Positions 8,565 through 14,611 of a stretch of 23,732 bases of DNA are shown here, in pieces. The translations under genes were made by a program, and so were the position numbers. The stretch is from a virus. The notes beneath the pieces were generated by a model, which had not been told where the DNA came from, made no database searches, and saw nothing but the letters and a program-made list of their open reading frames with translations. Position 1 is the stretch's first letter. Every line of letters starts with the position of its first letter. The stretch lies in IMG/VR virus record IMGVR_UViG_3300042868_010844, positions 1-23,732 of that record; one strand, 5' to 3'.

Positions 8565-8983
8565 AAAAAATATCCCAAGAGAAGCTAACCCAAACTACAG
8601 ATTGGATTGAGTACTCTAAAAAATTTGTCGGAGATAGCAATTACAATATGCCTACTAAGAACTGGATTAAACTTGAGTTTAGTCCTTTCTTCATGGGTAT
8701 ACTAAAAAATCTAAGTCTCCCTTATTCTTTTAAATTCGATTGTGATGACTACGCCTCTCTATATAGAGTACTCGCTCAAATTTGCCACAAGAAAAGCGAA
8801 GGGAATGGAGAGGGAATTGCAGTTGCAGAAATTATGTATAAGCCGAATTGGGCAGACGGCTTAAATCATGCCATCAACGCCGCTTACACTGATGAAGGTT
8901 GGGTCTTCATTGAGCCTCAAGGCGGACAAATAATTAAACTAACCGAAGAAGAGATAAATTCTATATACTATGTACGTTTATAA
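8561..8983 (+). CDS. Transglutaminase-like cysteine-peptidase-fold phage protein
   Basis: A 140-residue protein with a Cys-His-acid arrangement: FDCDDYA (Cys61), LNHAINA (His103), FIEPQGG (Glu118). Phage proteins with DCDDFA...HAxN...DPQ/EPQ are of the transglutaminase-like fold. The exact activity (amide or peptide hydrolysis, or none) is not known. No signal peptide. Start fixed by ATGA overlap. The end overlaps the lipoprotein gene at 8970 by 14 nt. Confidence 0.7.
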   Translation: MKKISQEKLTQTTDWIEYSKKFVGDSNYNMPTKNWIKLEFSPFFMGILKNLSLPYSFKFDCDDYASLYRVLAQICHKKSEGNGEGIAVAEIMYKPNWADGLNHAINAAYTDEGWVFIEPQGGQIIKLTEEEINSIYYVRL

Positions 8984-9122
8984 AACTATTTTAATTTTAT
9001 TCGCAATGCTATCTAGTGGGTGTATTTCTTTAGAGCAAACTTCAACTACAAATGAACCAATTGTAATTATGAAGTCCCATACTCTAAAGCAAGACTTCCC
9101 CAAGGTAGACTATGTTGAATAA
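8970..9122 (+). CDS. Small lipoprotein
   Basis: A 50-codon gene starting at the ATG at 8970, inside the end of the preceding gene, and stopping at 9120-9122. It has a short positively charged start, a hydrophobic stretch (TILILFAMLSSGC) and a lipobox LSSGC with Cys18, so it should be cleaved by signal peptidase II and lipid-anchored with about 32 residues exposed. The next gene starts inside it, at 9112. Small phage lipoproteins include outer-membrane spanins (Rz1-like) and exclusion proteins; there is no evidence to choose. The overlaps at both ends support a real gene. Confidence 0.65.
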   Translation: MYVYKTILILFAMLSSGCISLEQTSTTNEPIVIMKSHTLKQDFPKVDYVE

Positions 9123-9327
9123 ATTCAAATTAATATTCCTTTTGCTATCATCTGATTACTATATTGTTCCAAAAAAACAAATAGATAATTGGATCTATGA
9201 TTTAGATAATCTAAAAAAAAGAGTCGATACTTGCAGTAGCAAAAATGTGTGCTATATTCTAATGGGAAGGATAGATTCCCTGTCCAATATCACAAGATAT
9301 ATTTTAACTTTTAATCATAAGAAGTAA
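9112..9327 (+). CDS. Small protein with hydrophobic N-terminus
   Basis: A 71-residue protein starting 11 nt before the end of the lipoprotein gene. The N-terminus (KFKLIFLLLSS) is hydrophobic but short; the rest contains a helical LKKRVDTCSS segment with two cysteines. It could be an exported or membrane-anchored protein, and next to a lipoprotein an inner-membrane spanin-like role is conceivable, but the anchor is weak. Its stop overlaps the next start by one base (TAATG). Confidence 0.55.
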   Translation: MLNKFKLIFLLLSSDYYIVPKKQIDNWIYDLDNLKKRVDTCSSKNVCYILMGRIDSLSNITRYILTFNHKK

Positions 9328-9956
9328 TGAATCAAATGGTTTTAAATCACAATGTTGATAACTTGAAATGTTTAGTTAGAGTATCTCACTTAACTCATAA
9401 TCCAGAGGATCATGATAAATATCATAATGCCTATATATTCGGTATTCAATCTATATCTGGAAAAATCTTAACATTCCACATCATGACTGATTACGGCATG
9501 ATGAGAAGTAGAGTCCCTATTAGCGAGATATTTATATCCGAACCAACTAATGATATTCCCTTTCATTTTAAACAACTGTGGGATTGCTTTAGCGAAAATG
9601 TATCTGTAATTACTTATGAATACCTATATGAAAAGAGGTGTGAAGTATTACTGAAGGATGGATCTAAAATTTGGGCAACTTATCTATTTACAGTTGATTG
9701 GTATAGCAATGCGTATTCAGATGAACCTTCTGATTATAAGTGCGGTCATATTTTAGTGGCGGACGATGGCTATTTATTGTGTCAGCCAAATAATAGAATA
9801 TTCTGGAGAGATTCTAACTGGATTACAAAACCTTTTCCTTTTAAAACAAAAGCTATAAAGGTTGACAATAATTTACCCTCTGTAGAAACAGTCTCTGACA
9901 AATGGGTAAGTGAAGATACAGATTCTTATTATTACGATATAACTAAGAAAGTATAA
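9327..9956 (+). CDS. Conserved phage hypothetical protein
   Basis: A 209-residue protein. Dense conserved-looking stretches (HNAYIFGIQSI, MTDYGMMRSRVPIS, QLWDCFSENVSV, FTVDWYSNAYSDEPSDYKCGH, QPNNRIFWRDSNW) match my memory of an uncharacterised protein common in tailed phages. It is a soluble beta-rich protein; no enzyme motif seen. The start overlaps the previous stop (TAATG). Confidence 0.7.
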   Translation: MNQMVLNHNVDNLKCLVRVSHLTHNPEDHDKYHNAYIFGIQSISGKILTFHIMTDYGMMRSRVPISEIFISEPTNDIPFHFKQLWDCFSENVSVITYEYLYEKRCEVLLKDGSKIWATYLFTVDWYSNAYSDEPSDYKCGHILVADDGYLLCQPNNRIFWRDSNWITKPFPFKTKAIKVDNNLPSVETVSDKWVSEDTDSYYYDITKKV

Positions 9957-9981
9957 AGTTAATAAATCAATAAAATACTTT

Positions 9982-10368
9982 ATGGATAGAATTAAAATTA
10001 ATGGCATCTGGTATGTTCCAGAGAATAGTCAAGACGTTGTTATAATCGAGCCCGATAGAGAAGAATGTTATACAATCGAAAATAGTGATTTCTATTTTAA
10101 AGCTATTAGGTTCTTTGATCAAGAAAATAATTCATTCTTTGATGATATAGATATCCATTTCATAGATAAAAGATATAACAAGCCAAAAGAACAGGATACT
10201 TGGGATAATAATGATTGGATGATTGGGGTATTAAAAGGCGACGAAGCGTCTATGGTGGAGCTGCCAGATATTGGCCGTTCTGGTTTAGCTACTCTAAGGG
10301 CATTCTTGCAATACCTAGTAGATAAAGATTGGCTGAAAACTCAAAAAAATGATTCTAGTAATATCTGA
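9982..10368 (+). CDS. Hypothetical acidic protein
   Basis: A 128-residue protein, rich in Asp, Ile and aromatic residues, no motif recognised. It lies 25 nt after the previous gene. A TAAAAT (9971-9976) sits 5 nt before the ATG, but no -35 is visible at 16-17 nt. The end overlaps the phosphoesterase gene by 20 nt in another frame. Confidence 0.6.
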   Translation: MDRIKINGIWYVPENSQDVVIIEPDREECYTIENSDFYFKAIRFFDQENNSFFDDIDIHFIDKRYNKPKEQDTWDNNDWMIGVLKGDEASMVELPDIGRSGLATLRAFLQYLVDKDWLKTQKNDSSNI

Positions 10369-11011
10369 TATACATTTAGGCAGCCCAATATGCCAATCCG
10401 AATTAACCCTTAAAATTTTAAGGAAAGATAACTACGATTCTTTGATATTATGTGGAGATTTGCTAGATAGCTATCATATGCATAGGCTCTGCAAAAAACA
10501 ATGGGATATCTTATCTGAGTTAAGGAAAATCTCTAAAAAGAAACCTTGTATTTTTATAAAAGGGAATCACGATAGAGATGCTGAAACTATATCCTCTCTT
10601 CTTGGCTTCGAATTCGTTGAAGAACATTCTCAGGTTGTAAATAACAAGCGTATTCTTTTCGCCCATGGTGACAAATGGGATAGCTTCACGAACAGTAAGC
10701 CAATGATAACTGAAATAGCGTCCAAAGTTTACTACGTCTTGCAAAAACTAGACAAGAATCAAAAACTAACTAGAAAACTTAAAAGAACTATAAAAACTTG
10801 GCACGGCGCAGCTCATGAGCTCACTGTGAGAATTGCCAAATATTGTTCTGATAATAAATACGATGCGGTTTGTTTCGGCCATACCCATGTGCCTAAGCAT
10901 TCCTTTATAGATGGTATAGAGTGCGTTAATTTAGGCTCTCAATGTGAACTGCCTGTAACATATGCTATGATACAAGATGATGGCACTATCGAGATTAATA
11001 AATTAGAATAA
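10349..11011 (+). CDS. Calcineurin-like metallophosphoesterase
   Basis: A 220-residue protein with all metal-binding motifs of the family: SDIHLG (Asp7, His9), CGDLLD (Asp37), KGNHDRD (Asn73, His74, Asp75), FAHGD (His106) and FGHTH (His178, His180). It should bind two metal ions and hydrolyse a phosphoester. The single-domain form and the order of motifs resemble LpxH-type and other small bacterial/phage phosphoesterases; the substrate cannot be told. The start must be at 10349 because the first strand begins at residue 2, so the 20-nt overlap with the upstream gene is real. Confidence 0.88.
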   Translation: MILVISDIHLGSPICQSELTLKILRKDNYDSLILCGDLLDSYHMHRLCKKQWDILSELRKISKKKPCIFIKGNHDRDAETISSLLGFEFVEEHSQVVNNKRILFAHGDKWDSFTNSKPMITEIASKVYYVLQKLDKNQKLTRKLKRTIKTWHGAAHELTVRIAKYCSDNKYDAVCFGHTHVPKHSFIDGIECVNLGSQCELPVTYAMIQDDGTIEINKLE

Positions 11012-11029
11012 TTTTTATAAAAAAACTGT

Positions 11030-11058
11030 TTGACTTTGAGAAATGGATGTAGTAAGTG
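11030..11058 (+). promoter_or_regulatory. Possible promoter upstream of the 11068 gene
   Basis: TTGACT (11030-11035), 17 nt, TAAGTG (11053-11058). The -10 is poor; the support is the shared TTGACTTTGAGAAA with the 4008 site. Transcription would start only a few bases before the ATG at 11068. Confidence 0.3.
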
Positions 11059-11067
11059 GTAATTATT

Positions 11068-11280
11068 ATGCCTATACAAAATATCAAATTCGGCAGAATT
11101 TCCATATTCTCAGCACGTTGTCCGTGGAGCTTGCTAGGTTACTCTTTCGTTAATGACTCTTGGTTTTTATATTTTTCATTTAGAATACTTTTCTTTGAAA
11201 TCGGTGTAGAGTATAATAAGGAGCGAATTCAAAAAGAAAAAAAACGCTTCTTGAGTAGAAAAGATTTAACCTTATTTTAA
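11068..11280 (+). CDS. Small hydrophobic/aromatic protein
   Basis: A 70-residue protein from the ATG at 11068 (a GTG at 11056 is in frame but lies over the promoter-like region). The centre is rich in Phe, Leu, Ile and Trp (SWFLYFSFRILFFEIGV), the C-terminus strongly basic (KERIQKEKKRF). It may associate with membrane. No family recognised. Confidence 0.5.
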   Translation: MPIQNIKFGRISIFSARCPWSLLGYSFVNDSWFLYFSFRILFFEIGVEYNKERIQKEKKRFLSRKDLTLF

Positions 11281-11281
11281 T

Positions 11282-11446
11282 ATGAAAAAAGAAAGACAAT
11301 CAAAAGATCTAATCAGAGACGAGGTAATAGTTCAACTCAAAAAAGAAAAATCTAATCTGGAACGGCAAGTCAAAAGATTAACTTCTGAATTACAGTTAAT
11401 AAAAATGTCTGCTAGAGACCAAGATCAAAGAGTCTATCCTGTATGA
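11282..11446 (+). CDS. Small coiled-coil protein
   Basis: A 54-codon gene, ATG at 11282 one base after the previous stop, TGA at 11444-11446 overlapping the next ATG (11443). The product is highly charged with heptad spacing (VQLKKEKSNLERQVKRLTSELQ written here as a segment around residues 16-38), typical of a short coiled coil. No known function; tight spacing on both sides supports it. Confidence 0.6.
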   Translation: MKKERQSKDLIRDEVIVQLKKEKSNLERQVKRLTSELQLIKMSARDQDQRVYPV

Positions 11447-11763
11447 AAAAAATAATCCTCCTGCTACTCTCATCCTCTAACTTGCTATTAGCAAAGCCAG
11501 AGGTAATATGGGATGACCCAAATCCTCCTTCTGCTAATATAGTATCTTATATAATATACGAGCAGATCACCACCATAACTGGCACTACATATAAAGCTAT
11601 AGCAAAAGTGTCGGGGAGTAGGGTATTTAATTTGCCTACAGTAAATACTACGAAAACATATACCGTAACGGCAGTTAGTGCAGGAGGTTTACAAAGTCCA
11701 ATGAGCGAGCCGCTAGTAATCACCGCTCCAATGGCACCGCTAAAGTTACGGGCAGCTCAGTAA
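11443..11763 (+). CDS. Secreted fibronectin type III-like protein
   Basis: A 106-residue protein. Residues 1-18 are a signal peptide (KK, then IILLLLSSSNLLLA, cleavage before KPEV). The rest is one beta-sandwich domain with FN3 features: a VIWDDPNPPS start, an YIIYEQ strand, a TYTVTAVSAGGLQSPMSEPL strand-loop typical of FN3 strands F-G. Such domains in phage proteins usually bind carbohydrate or cell surface. It is coupled to the coiled-coil gene by ATGA and is the last + strand gene of the left block. Confidence 0.7.
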   Translation: MKKIILLLLSSSNLLLAKPEVIWDDPNPPSANIVSYIIYEQITTITGTTYKAIAKVSGSRVFNLPTVNTTKTYTVTAVSAGGLQSPMSEPLVITAPMAPLKLRAAQ

Positions 11764-11784
11764 AAAAACAATAGTTTCTAGCGC

Positions 11785-11806
11785 AACTCGGCGGCTGGGC
11801 CGAGTT
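11785..11806 (+). terminator. Strong GC hairpin after the FN3 gene
   Basis: AACTCGGC (11785-11792) and GCCGAGTT (11799-11806) form a perfect 8-bp stem with a 6-nt loop, 21 nt after the stop. No T-run follows on the + strand, so it is not a classical intrinsic terminator; it could protect the mRNA 3' end. Confidence 0.4.
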
Positions 11807-11852
11807 AATGTTATCAGAAGGTAATAAACATATTTCTGATTTATGGGTAATC

Positions 11853-12042
11853 GCGGTTGGGATGTAAGGATATCTTTATGCAGTGAAGTCAGAGGGGATG
11901 AGTGGTGCGAATCCATCCGCTATACCCACACAAGATTATCAATTCCTTCGGTAGATAACTTAGCAGAGACAACTCTAGCGAAGGTAAAGCTTGAGAAGGC
12001 AACTCAATCTAAGGCAAACTGGAGAACGCCAATCCCAAAAGC
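11853..12042 (+). ncRNA. Candidate structured RNA, cobalamin-riboswitch-like
   Basis: A closing helix pairs TTGGGAT (11857-11863) with ATCCCAA (12032-12038). Inside are GGGGA (about 11894-11898), GGTGCGAATCC (11904-11914), then GC and CCC-AC (to 11929), in the order of the conserved cobalamin-riboswitch core (GGGAA..GGTG.AA..CC..GC..CCCGC). AAACTGGAGAACGCC (12016-12030) resembles the B12 box (AGYCAGGAGACCTGCC) with several mismatches. An additional stem, 11932-11940 with 11954-11961, is capped by C(UUCG)G. The distance between core and box, about 110 nt, fits. Against it: the 5' part fits poorly, and no + strand gene follows. A tRNA-like or novel RNA class is the alternative. Confidence 0.35.
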
Positions 12043-12200
12043 ACGCCTTACCAAAAATAAATAAAATAAAATACTTGTGAAAGAAAGTATAATAGTTTAG
12101 GTTTTGGTCTGATAAGAAATTAGTGCCACCCCAAGGTATTTTTGTCACCACAACCTCCATAATTTTCATAAATAGGGGGTTCCCCATATAAACTATAAAC

Positions 12201-12216
12201 GGAGGCTTTCGCCTCC
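12201..12216. terminator. Hairpin between convergent transcription units
   Basis: GGAGGC-TTTC-GCCTCC, a 6-bp GC stem with a 4-nt loop (GAAA on the - strand), lies 15 bp beyond the stop of the - strand gene 12232-12540. GTTTTCTAGTTTT follows shortly after on the + strand and a T-rich stretch on the - strand. Probably a bidirectional terminator, weak by T-run criteria. Confidence 0.5.
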
Positions 12217-12231
12217 CCCTGTTTTCTAGTT

Positions 12232-12540
12232 TTAATAGATTCTCTGAAGTTTCTCACTCATGAAAATCACTGGATTTTCTGTCATTCCGGCGTTCAAAAG
12301 ATCATCGTAGTCTTTTTTACCATCTGTCGTCATGACCACTGGCAGCTCGAACACGTACTCTCTGCCATCGTAGTCAGCCAGAAAATCGGCGAAGTAGTGT
12401 TCAAAATCTGGGTTGAAATCTTTGGAGACGGTTACTGTCAGCATCCCTTTGTCAATGTCGAAGTCTTCAATCCGCCCGAAGTCAATCCCGGTGAAATCAC
12501 TAACCCAAGCGCGAGAGACGTTGTTGTTGTTTGTTGTCAT
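12232..12540 (-). CDS. Cassette gene 1: hypothetical acidic protein
   Basis: A 102-residue protein read leftwards. It starts at 12540 directly behind the P2 promoter (6 nt after the -10). The sequence is acidic with a DFDIDKGMLTVTV segment; the similar DWDIDWEKGHLSVTF in the product of 21744-22157 suggests distant paralogy. No known domain. It is one of two right-block genes on the - strand and converges on the left-block transcripts. Confidence 0.75.
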   Translation of the reverse strand: MTTNNNNVSRAWVSDFTGIDFGRIEDFDIDKGMLTVTVSKDFNPDFEHYFADFLADYDGREYVFELPVVMTTDGKKDYDDLLNAGMTENPVIFMSEKLQRIY

Positions 12541-12546
12541 GTGGTT

Positions 12547-12590
12547 AGTATATCACATGCGCCGCGAGACGCAAGAGTTTTTTTCAATCG
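12547..12590 (-). promoter_or_regulatory. P2 promoter of cassette gene 1
   Basis: On the - strand: TTGCGT (12574-12569), 16 nt ending TGTGA, TATACT (12552-12547), AACCAC, ATG at 12540. Upstream ATTGAAAAAAACTC replaces the usual GAAAATATCYG. Six nt to the start codon predicts a leaderless mRNA. Confidence 0.75.
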
Positions 12591-12618
12591 TTTTGTTTTT
12601 TTTCAGCGTGGCAATACA

Positions 12619-12646
12619 TGTTACACCATGCGCAATGTTACACCAT
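12619..12646 (+). repeat. Two TGTTACACCAT copies without a TTGAC
   Basis: TGTTACACCAT at 12619-12629 and 12636-12646, repeat period 17 bp. No TTGACW lies 17 nt upstream here, which shows that the 11-bp motif can exist apart from the P1 -35. Located between the divergent genes 12540 and 12721. Confidence 0.7.
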
Positions 12647-12675
12647 GCGGCGCGCAAAGAAAAATGAAATAAATC

Positions 12676-12714
12676 GAAAATATCCGTTGCGTTCTGCTAG
12701 GCGTGTGGTATAGT
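12676..12714 (+). promoter_or_regulatory. P2 promoter of cassette gene 2
   Basis: GAAAATATCCG, TTGCGT (12687-12692), 16 nt ending TGTGG, TATAGT (12709-12714), AATGAC, ATG 12721. Six-nt discriminator: +1 expected on the A of ATG. Confidence 0.8.
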
Positions 12715-12720
12715 AATGAC

Positions 12721-12870
12721 ATGAGCAGAGAACAACAATACGCGGAAAATTGGGTCAAGGTCAACAAGGGCGAAATGTCCGATCAACAGTGGATGGAATA
12801 CACCACTCAGCTCTTCGCTCAGATACTCGAAGAAAACAAGGACGTGATGGTGCGCCTCAAGTATCGGTAA
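12721..12870 (+). CDS. Cassette gene 2: 49-residue hypothetical protein
   Basis: Start ATG at 12721 set by the P2 promoter; stop TAA 12868-12870. A small, polar, probably helical protein (QQYAENWVKVNKG, then ILEENKDVMVRLKYR). No family recognised. A longer frame that runs on through the following hairpins (12750-13043) is not a gene. An identical copy is cassette gene 4 (13320-13469). Small size and early-type promoter suggest a host-takeover or accessory role, but nothing in the sequence proves it. Confidence 0.75.
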   Translation: MSREQQYAENWVKVNKGEMSDQQWMEYTTQLFAQILEENKDVMVRLKYR

Positions 12871-13026
12871 AAGTCAAGGGCCGCTCCCCCCTAATGGGGA
12901 GTAGGGGATTCCCCTATGCCAGCGGGGGGCCCCATTGTAGGGGATTCCCCTATGGTACACTAAGGGAATTTTTAGTTGACACGCAAATGTGCAATGCATG
13001 TTACACCATGTGCCATGTTACACCAT
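12871..13026 (+). repeat. Intergenic module B: hairpins, terminator stem, P1
   Basis: In order: CTCCCC/GGGGAG stem, GGGGATTCCCC (12904-12914), GGGGCCCC (12926-12933), GGGGATTCCCC (12940-12950), CCCCTA/TAAGGG stem (one mismatch) with AATTTTT, then P1: TTGACA (12976-12981), 17 nt, TGTTACACCAT (12999-13009), and a second copy 17 bp on (13016-13026). Confidence 0.85.
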
Positions 13027-13055
13027 GCGTCGCGCCAAGATAAATGAAATAAATC

Positions 13056-13094
13056 GAAAATATACGTTGCGTTCCTCCCGGCCTGTGATATACT
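13056..13094 (+). promoter_or_regulatory. P2 promoter of cassette gene 3
   Basis: GAAAATATACG (A in place of the usual C/Y), TTGCGT (13067-13072), 16 nt, TATACT (13089-13094), AACTGC, ATG 13101. Leaderless spacing. Confidence 0.8.
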
Positions 13095-13100
13095 AACTGC

Positions 13101-13262
13101 ATGACAACGAACAACAACTCCACTCAAGCTGAACTCCTCGCCGCCGCCGCTGAACGTGCCGCCGCCGCTCAAAAAGCCGCCTTGGTCAACAAGGTGCAAG
13201 GCTGGCTCTTCGCAGCGGTTGTCTTAGCTTTCACCGTCCTGTCATTCGTAGTGGTAAGATAA
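13101..13262 (+). CDS. Cassette gene 3: small Ala-rich membrane protein
   Basis: A 53-residue protein: polar Asn/Thr start, an Ala-rich helix (ELLAAAAERAAAAQKAA), then one transmembrane helix of about 18 residues (WLFAAVVLAFTVLSFVVV) and a final Arg. Probably N-in or N-out single-span inner-membrane protein. A paralogue differing at about a dozen positions is cassette gene 8 (15164-15322). Its stop codon at 13260-13262 touches directly the duplicated P2 of gene 4, with no hairpin module between them. Function unknown. Confidence 0.75.
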   Translation: MTTNNNSTQAELLAAAAERAAAAQKAALVNKVQGWLFAAVVLAFTVLSFVVVR

Positions 13263-13274
13263 ATGAAATAAATC

Positions 13275-13313
13275 GAAAATATCCGTTGCGTTCTGCTAGG
13301 CGTGTGGTATAGT
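13275..13313 (+). promoter_or_regulatory. P2 promoter of cassette gene 4
   Basis: Identical to the gene 2 promoter: TTGCGT (13286-13291), 16 nt, TATAGT (13308-13313), AATGAC, ATG 13320. Confidence 0.8.
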
Positions 13314-13319
13314 AATGAC

Positions 13320-13469
13320 ATGAGCAGAGAACAACAATACGCGGAAAATTGGGTCAAGGTCAACAAGGGCGAAATGTCCGATCAACAGTGGATGGAATAC
13401 ACCACTCAGCTCTTCGCTCAGATACTCGAAGAAAACAAGGACGTGATGGTGCGCCTCAAGTATCGGTAA
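13320..13469 (+). CDS. Cassette gene 4: exact copy of cassette gene 2
   Basis: A 49-residue product, base-for-base identical to 12721-12870, inside the 599-bp-period duplication. No substitution has accumulated, so the duplication is recent or kept uniform by gene conversion. Confidence 0.75.
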   Translation: MSREQQYAENWVKVNKGEMSDQQWMEYTTQLFAQILEENKDVMVRLKYR

Positions 13470-13625
13470 AAGTCAAGGGCCGCTCCCCCCTAATGGGGAG
13501 TAGGGGATTCCCCTATGCCAGCGGGGGGCCCCATTGTAGGGGATTCCCCTATGGTACACTAAGGGAATTTTTAGTTGACACGCAAATGTGCAATGCATGT
13601 TACACCATGTGCCATGTTACACCAT
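13470..13625 (+). repeat. Intergenic module C: hairpins, terminator stem, P1
   Basis: Exact copy of module B. P1: TTGACA (13575-13580), 17 nt, TGTTACACCAT (13598-13608) and again at 13615-13625. Confidence 0.85.
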
Positions 13626-13654
13626 GCGTCGCGCCAAGATAAATGAAATAAATC

Positions 13655-13693
13655 GAAAATATCTGTTGCGTTCTGCTAGGCGTGTGGTATAGT
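13655..13693 (+). promoter_or_regulatory. P2 promoter of cassette gene 5
   Basis: GAAAATATCTG, TTGCGT (13666-13671), 16 nt, TATAGT (13688-13693), GAATAC, ATG 13700. Confidence 0.8.
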
Positions 13694-13699
13694 GAATAC

Positions 13700-14008
13700 A
13701 TGCAAACGACTACTTCACCATTCGAAATCGCCGCTCTTTTCAACAAGATGAAACAAGAGAGCTGCGCCGCTCGCGTAGCTCAGGCTGACAAATTCTTTGA
13801 TAGCCTCAACTGGGCCGAACAACTCGCATTGACAGGATGGTACGGCACAAAAGAAGATGCAGTGGATGCAATGGCAGGTACACTTGAACAAGTGAAAGCA
13901 GAGTTCAAGAATCTGGAGTCCGACAATCAGAACGTCTTTGACGCCTTGGTTGAGTGGGTGAAAAGCGAAGAGTTCTACGATTTGCATTGCCCAATGGCAA
14001 ATGGTTAG
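13700..14008 (+). CDS. Cassette gene 5: hypothetical helical protein
   Basis: A 102-residue acidic protein (MQTTTSPFEIAALFNKM...). The ATG at 13700 is chosen because an upstream in-frame GTG (13682) lies inside the promoter itself. Predicted all-helical with several Trp residues (LNWAEQLALTGWYG, EWVKSEEFYDL). No domain recognised. Confidence 0.75.
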   Translation: MQTTTSPFEIAALFNKMKQESCAARVAQADKFFDSLNWAEQLALTGWYGTKEDAVDAMAGTLEQVKAEFKNLESDNQNVFDALVEWVKSEEFYDLHCPMANG

Positions 14009-14152
14009 CACTTTGTCAAATAAAAAACTCCCCTAATGGGGAGTAGGGGATTCCCCTATGCCAGCGGGGAGGGCCGCCATAGGGGTTTCCCCTATAGTCG
14101 CTTAGGGGTAATAATAACTTGACTCATGACTAGGCAATGCGTGTTACACCAT
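14009..14152 (+). repeat. Intergenic module D: hairpins, terminator stem, P1
   Basis: Variant centre GCGGGGAGGGCCGCC (core 14061-14077) between GGGGATTCCCC and GGGGTTTCCCC. Final stem CCCCTA/TAGGGG is perfect but followed by TAATAATAA, not T. P1: TTGACT (14119-14124), 17 nt, TGTTACACCAT (14142-14152), single copy. Confidence 0.85.
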
Positions 14153-14182
14153 ACGCCATGCGAAAATAAATCAAAAAGAATT

Positions 14183-14221
14183 GAAAATATCTGTTGCGCC
14201 CCATCTAATCTGTAGTATACT
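14183..14221 (+). promoter_or_regulatory. P2 promoter of cassette gene 6
   Basis: GAAAATATCTG, TTGCGC (14194-14199), 16 nt, TATACT (14216-14221), AATCAC, ATG 14228. Confidence 0.8.
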
Positions 14222-14227
14222 AATCAC

Positions 14228-14611
14228 ATGAAAGCAAACAACACAAACTACCTGAAAGACCTGACCGATGCCGAAGTGATCCAAATCAAAGAGGCTTGGG
14301 AAGGAGTCAACAACGAGCAGTATCACCAATGGATACACACACGCGCTCATGACTGGGATGCATTCGATGTAGCTAGGGCTTATCCAGAATGGTGCTTCGC
14401 TGATAACCCACACCGTATGCTTAACACCTACCCACACTGGGTAGCAATCAACAAGCCAGAATTCGCATTCGAACGTGACCCACTCAACACGACCATAGAA
14501 AACAATAGGTGGGTAGAATTGAATCGGCCAGCTTACCACGCTATATATAAAGCCATGAATAGGAAAAATGGATACGCTTACGATATCGGGGTACAACCCT
14601 TGACTGCCTAA
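14228..14611 (+). CDS. Cassette gene 6: Trp/His-rich hypothetical protein
   Basis: A 127-residue protein, soluble, unusually rich in Trp, His, Tyr and Asn, with repeated Trp-containing segments (YHQWIHTRAHDWDAF, YPEWCFADNPHRML, YPHWVAINKPEFAF, NRWVELNRPAYHAI). The spacing suggests short helical repeats of the kind seen in some small phage proteins. No catalytic motif or family recognised. Start set by P2. Confidence 0.75.
   Translation: MKANNTNYLKDLTDAEVIQIKEAWEGVNNEQYHQWIHTRAHDWDAFDVARAYPEWCFADNPHRMLNTYPHWVAINKPEFAFERDPLNTTIENNRWVELNRPAYHAIYKAMNRKNGYAYDIGVQPLTA

Larger units (their letters stand above)
11764..12231. other. Gene-free boundary region
   Basis: No credible coding sequence in 468 nt; short open frames on either strand (for example 11843-12064 + and 11975-12187 -) have no start signal and overlap RNA-like structure. 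It contains the 11785 hairpin, the riboswitch-like element, an ATACTT-N8-AAGTAT inverted repeat (12071-12090) next to TATAAT (12088-12093), and the 12201 hairpin. Base composition changes here from AT-rich to GC-richer. Confidence 0.5.
12662..13063 (+). repeat. Duplicated segment, copy A (402 bp)
   Basis: Identical to 13261-13662; the period is 599 bp. It contains P2, cassette gene 2, the whole hairpin module and P1. The right end of identity is inside the GAAAATAT part of P2, so the following genes differ. Confidence 0.95.
13261..13662 (+). repeat. Duplicated segment, copy B (402 bp)
   Basis: Exact repeat of 12662-13063. The left junction lies in the stop of gene 3 (AAGATAA), a short sequence also found just before P2 in many modules, which points to recombination at that short homology. 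Confidence 0.95.

Noticed and set aside
11901-11929. A tRNA (T-arm-like GTGG-TGCGAAT-CCAT, with TGGGTA/TACCCA)
   Set aside because: The T-loop has G at the invariant second position, no D-arm or anticodon arm can be folded, and there is no CCA.
11843-12064. A 73-codon + strand frame
   Set aside because: No promoter or ribosome site, basic low-quality sequence, and it coincides with the structured RNA candidate.
11975-12187. A 70-codon - strand frame
   Set aside because: It crosses the same RNA-like region, has unlikely composition (many Phe, Trp, Cys) and no promoter.
12662-12674. ATG-AAA-TAA two-codon minigene upstream of P2 (as in lambda bar minigenes)
   Set aside because: Present only in modules reading AAATGAAATAAAT; other modules have AGAAAAAGAA at this place, so it is not conserved.
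12750-13043. A 97-codon frame, repeated at 13349-13642
   Set aside because: It runs out of frame through gene 2/4 and the hairpin module, has no start signal, and repeats only because the DNA is duplicated.
13682-13699. N-terminal extensions (MWYSxDM-type) of several cassette proteins, starting with GTG in TGTGG
   Set aside because: These codons are the -10 region itself; they would not be in the mRNA, and they are alike only because the promoter is.
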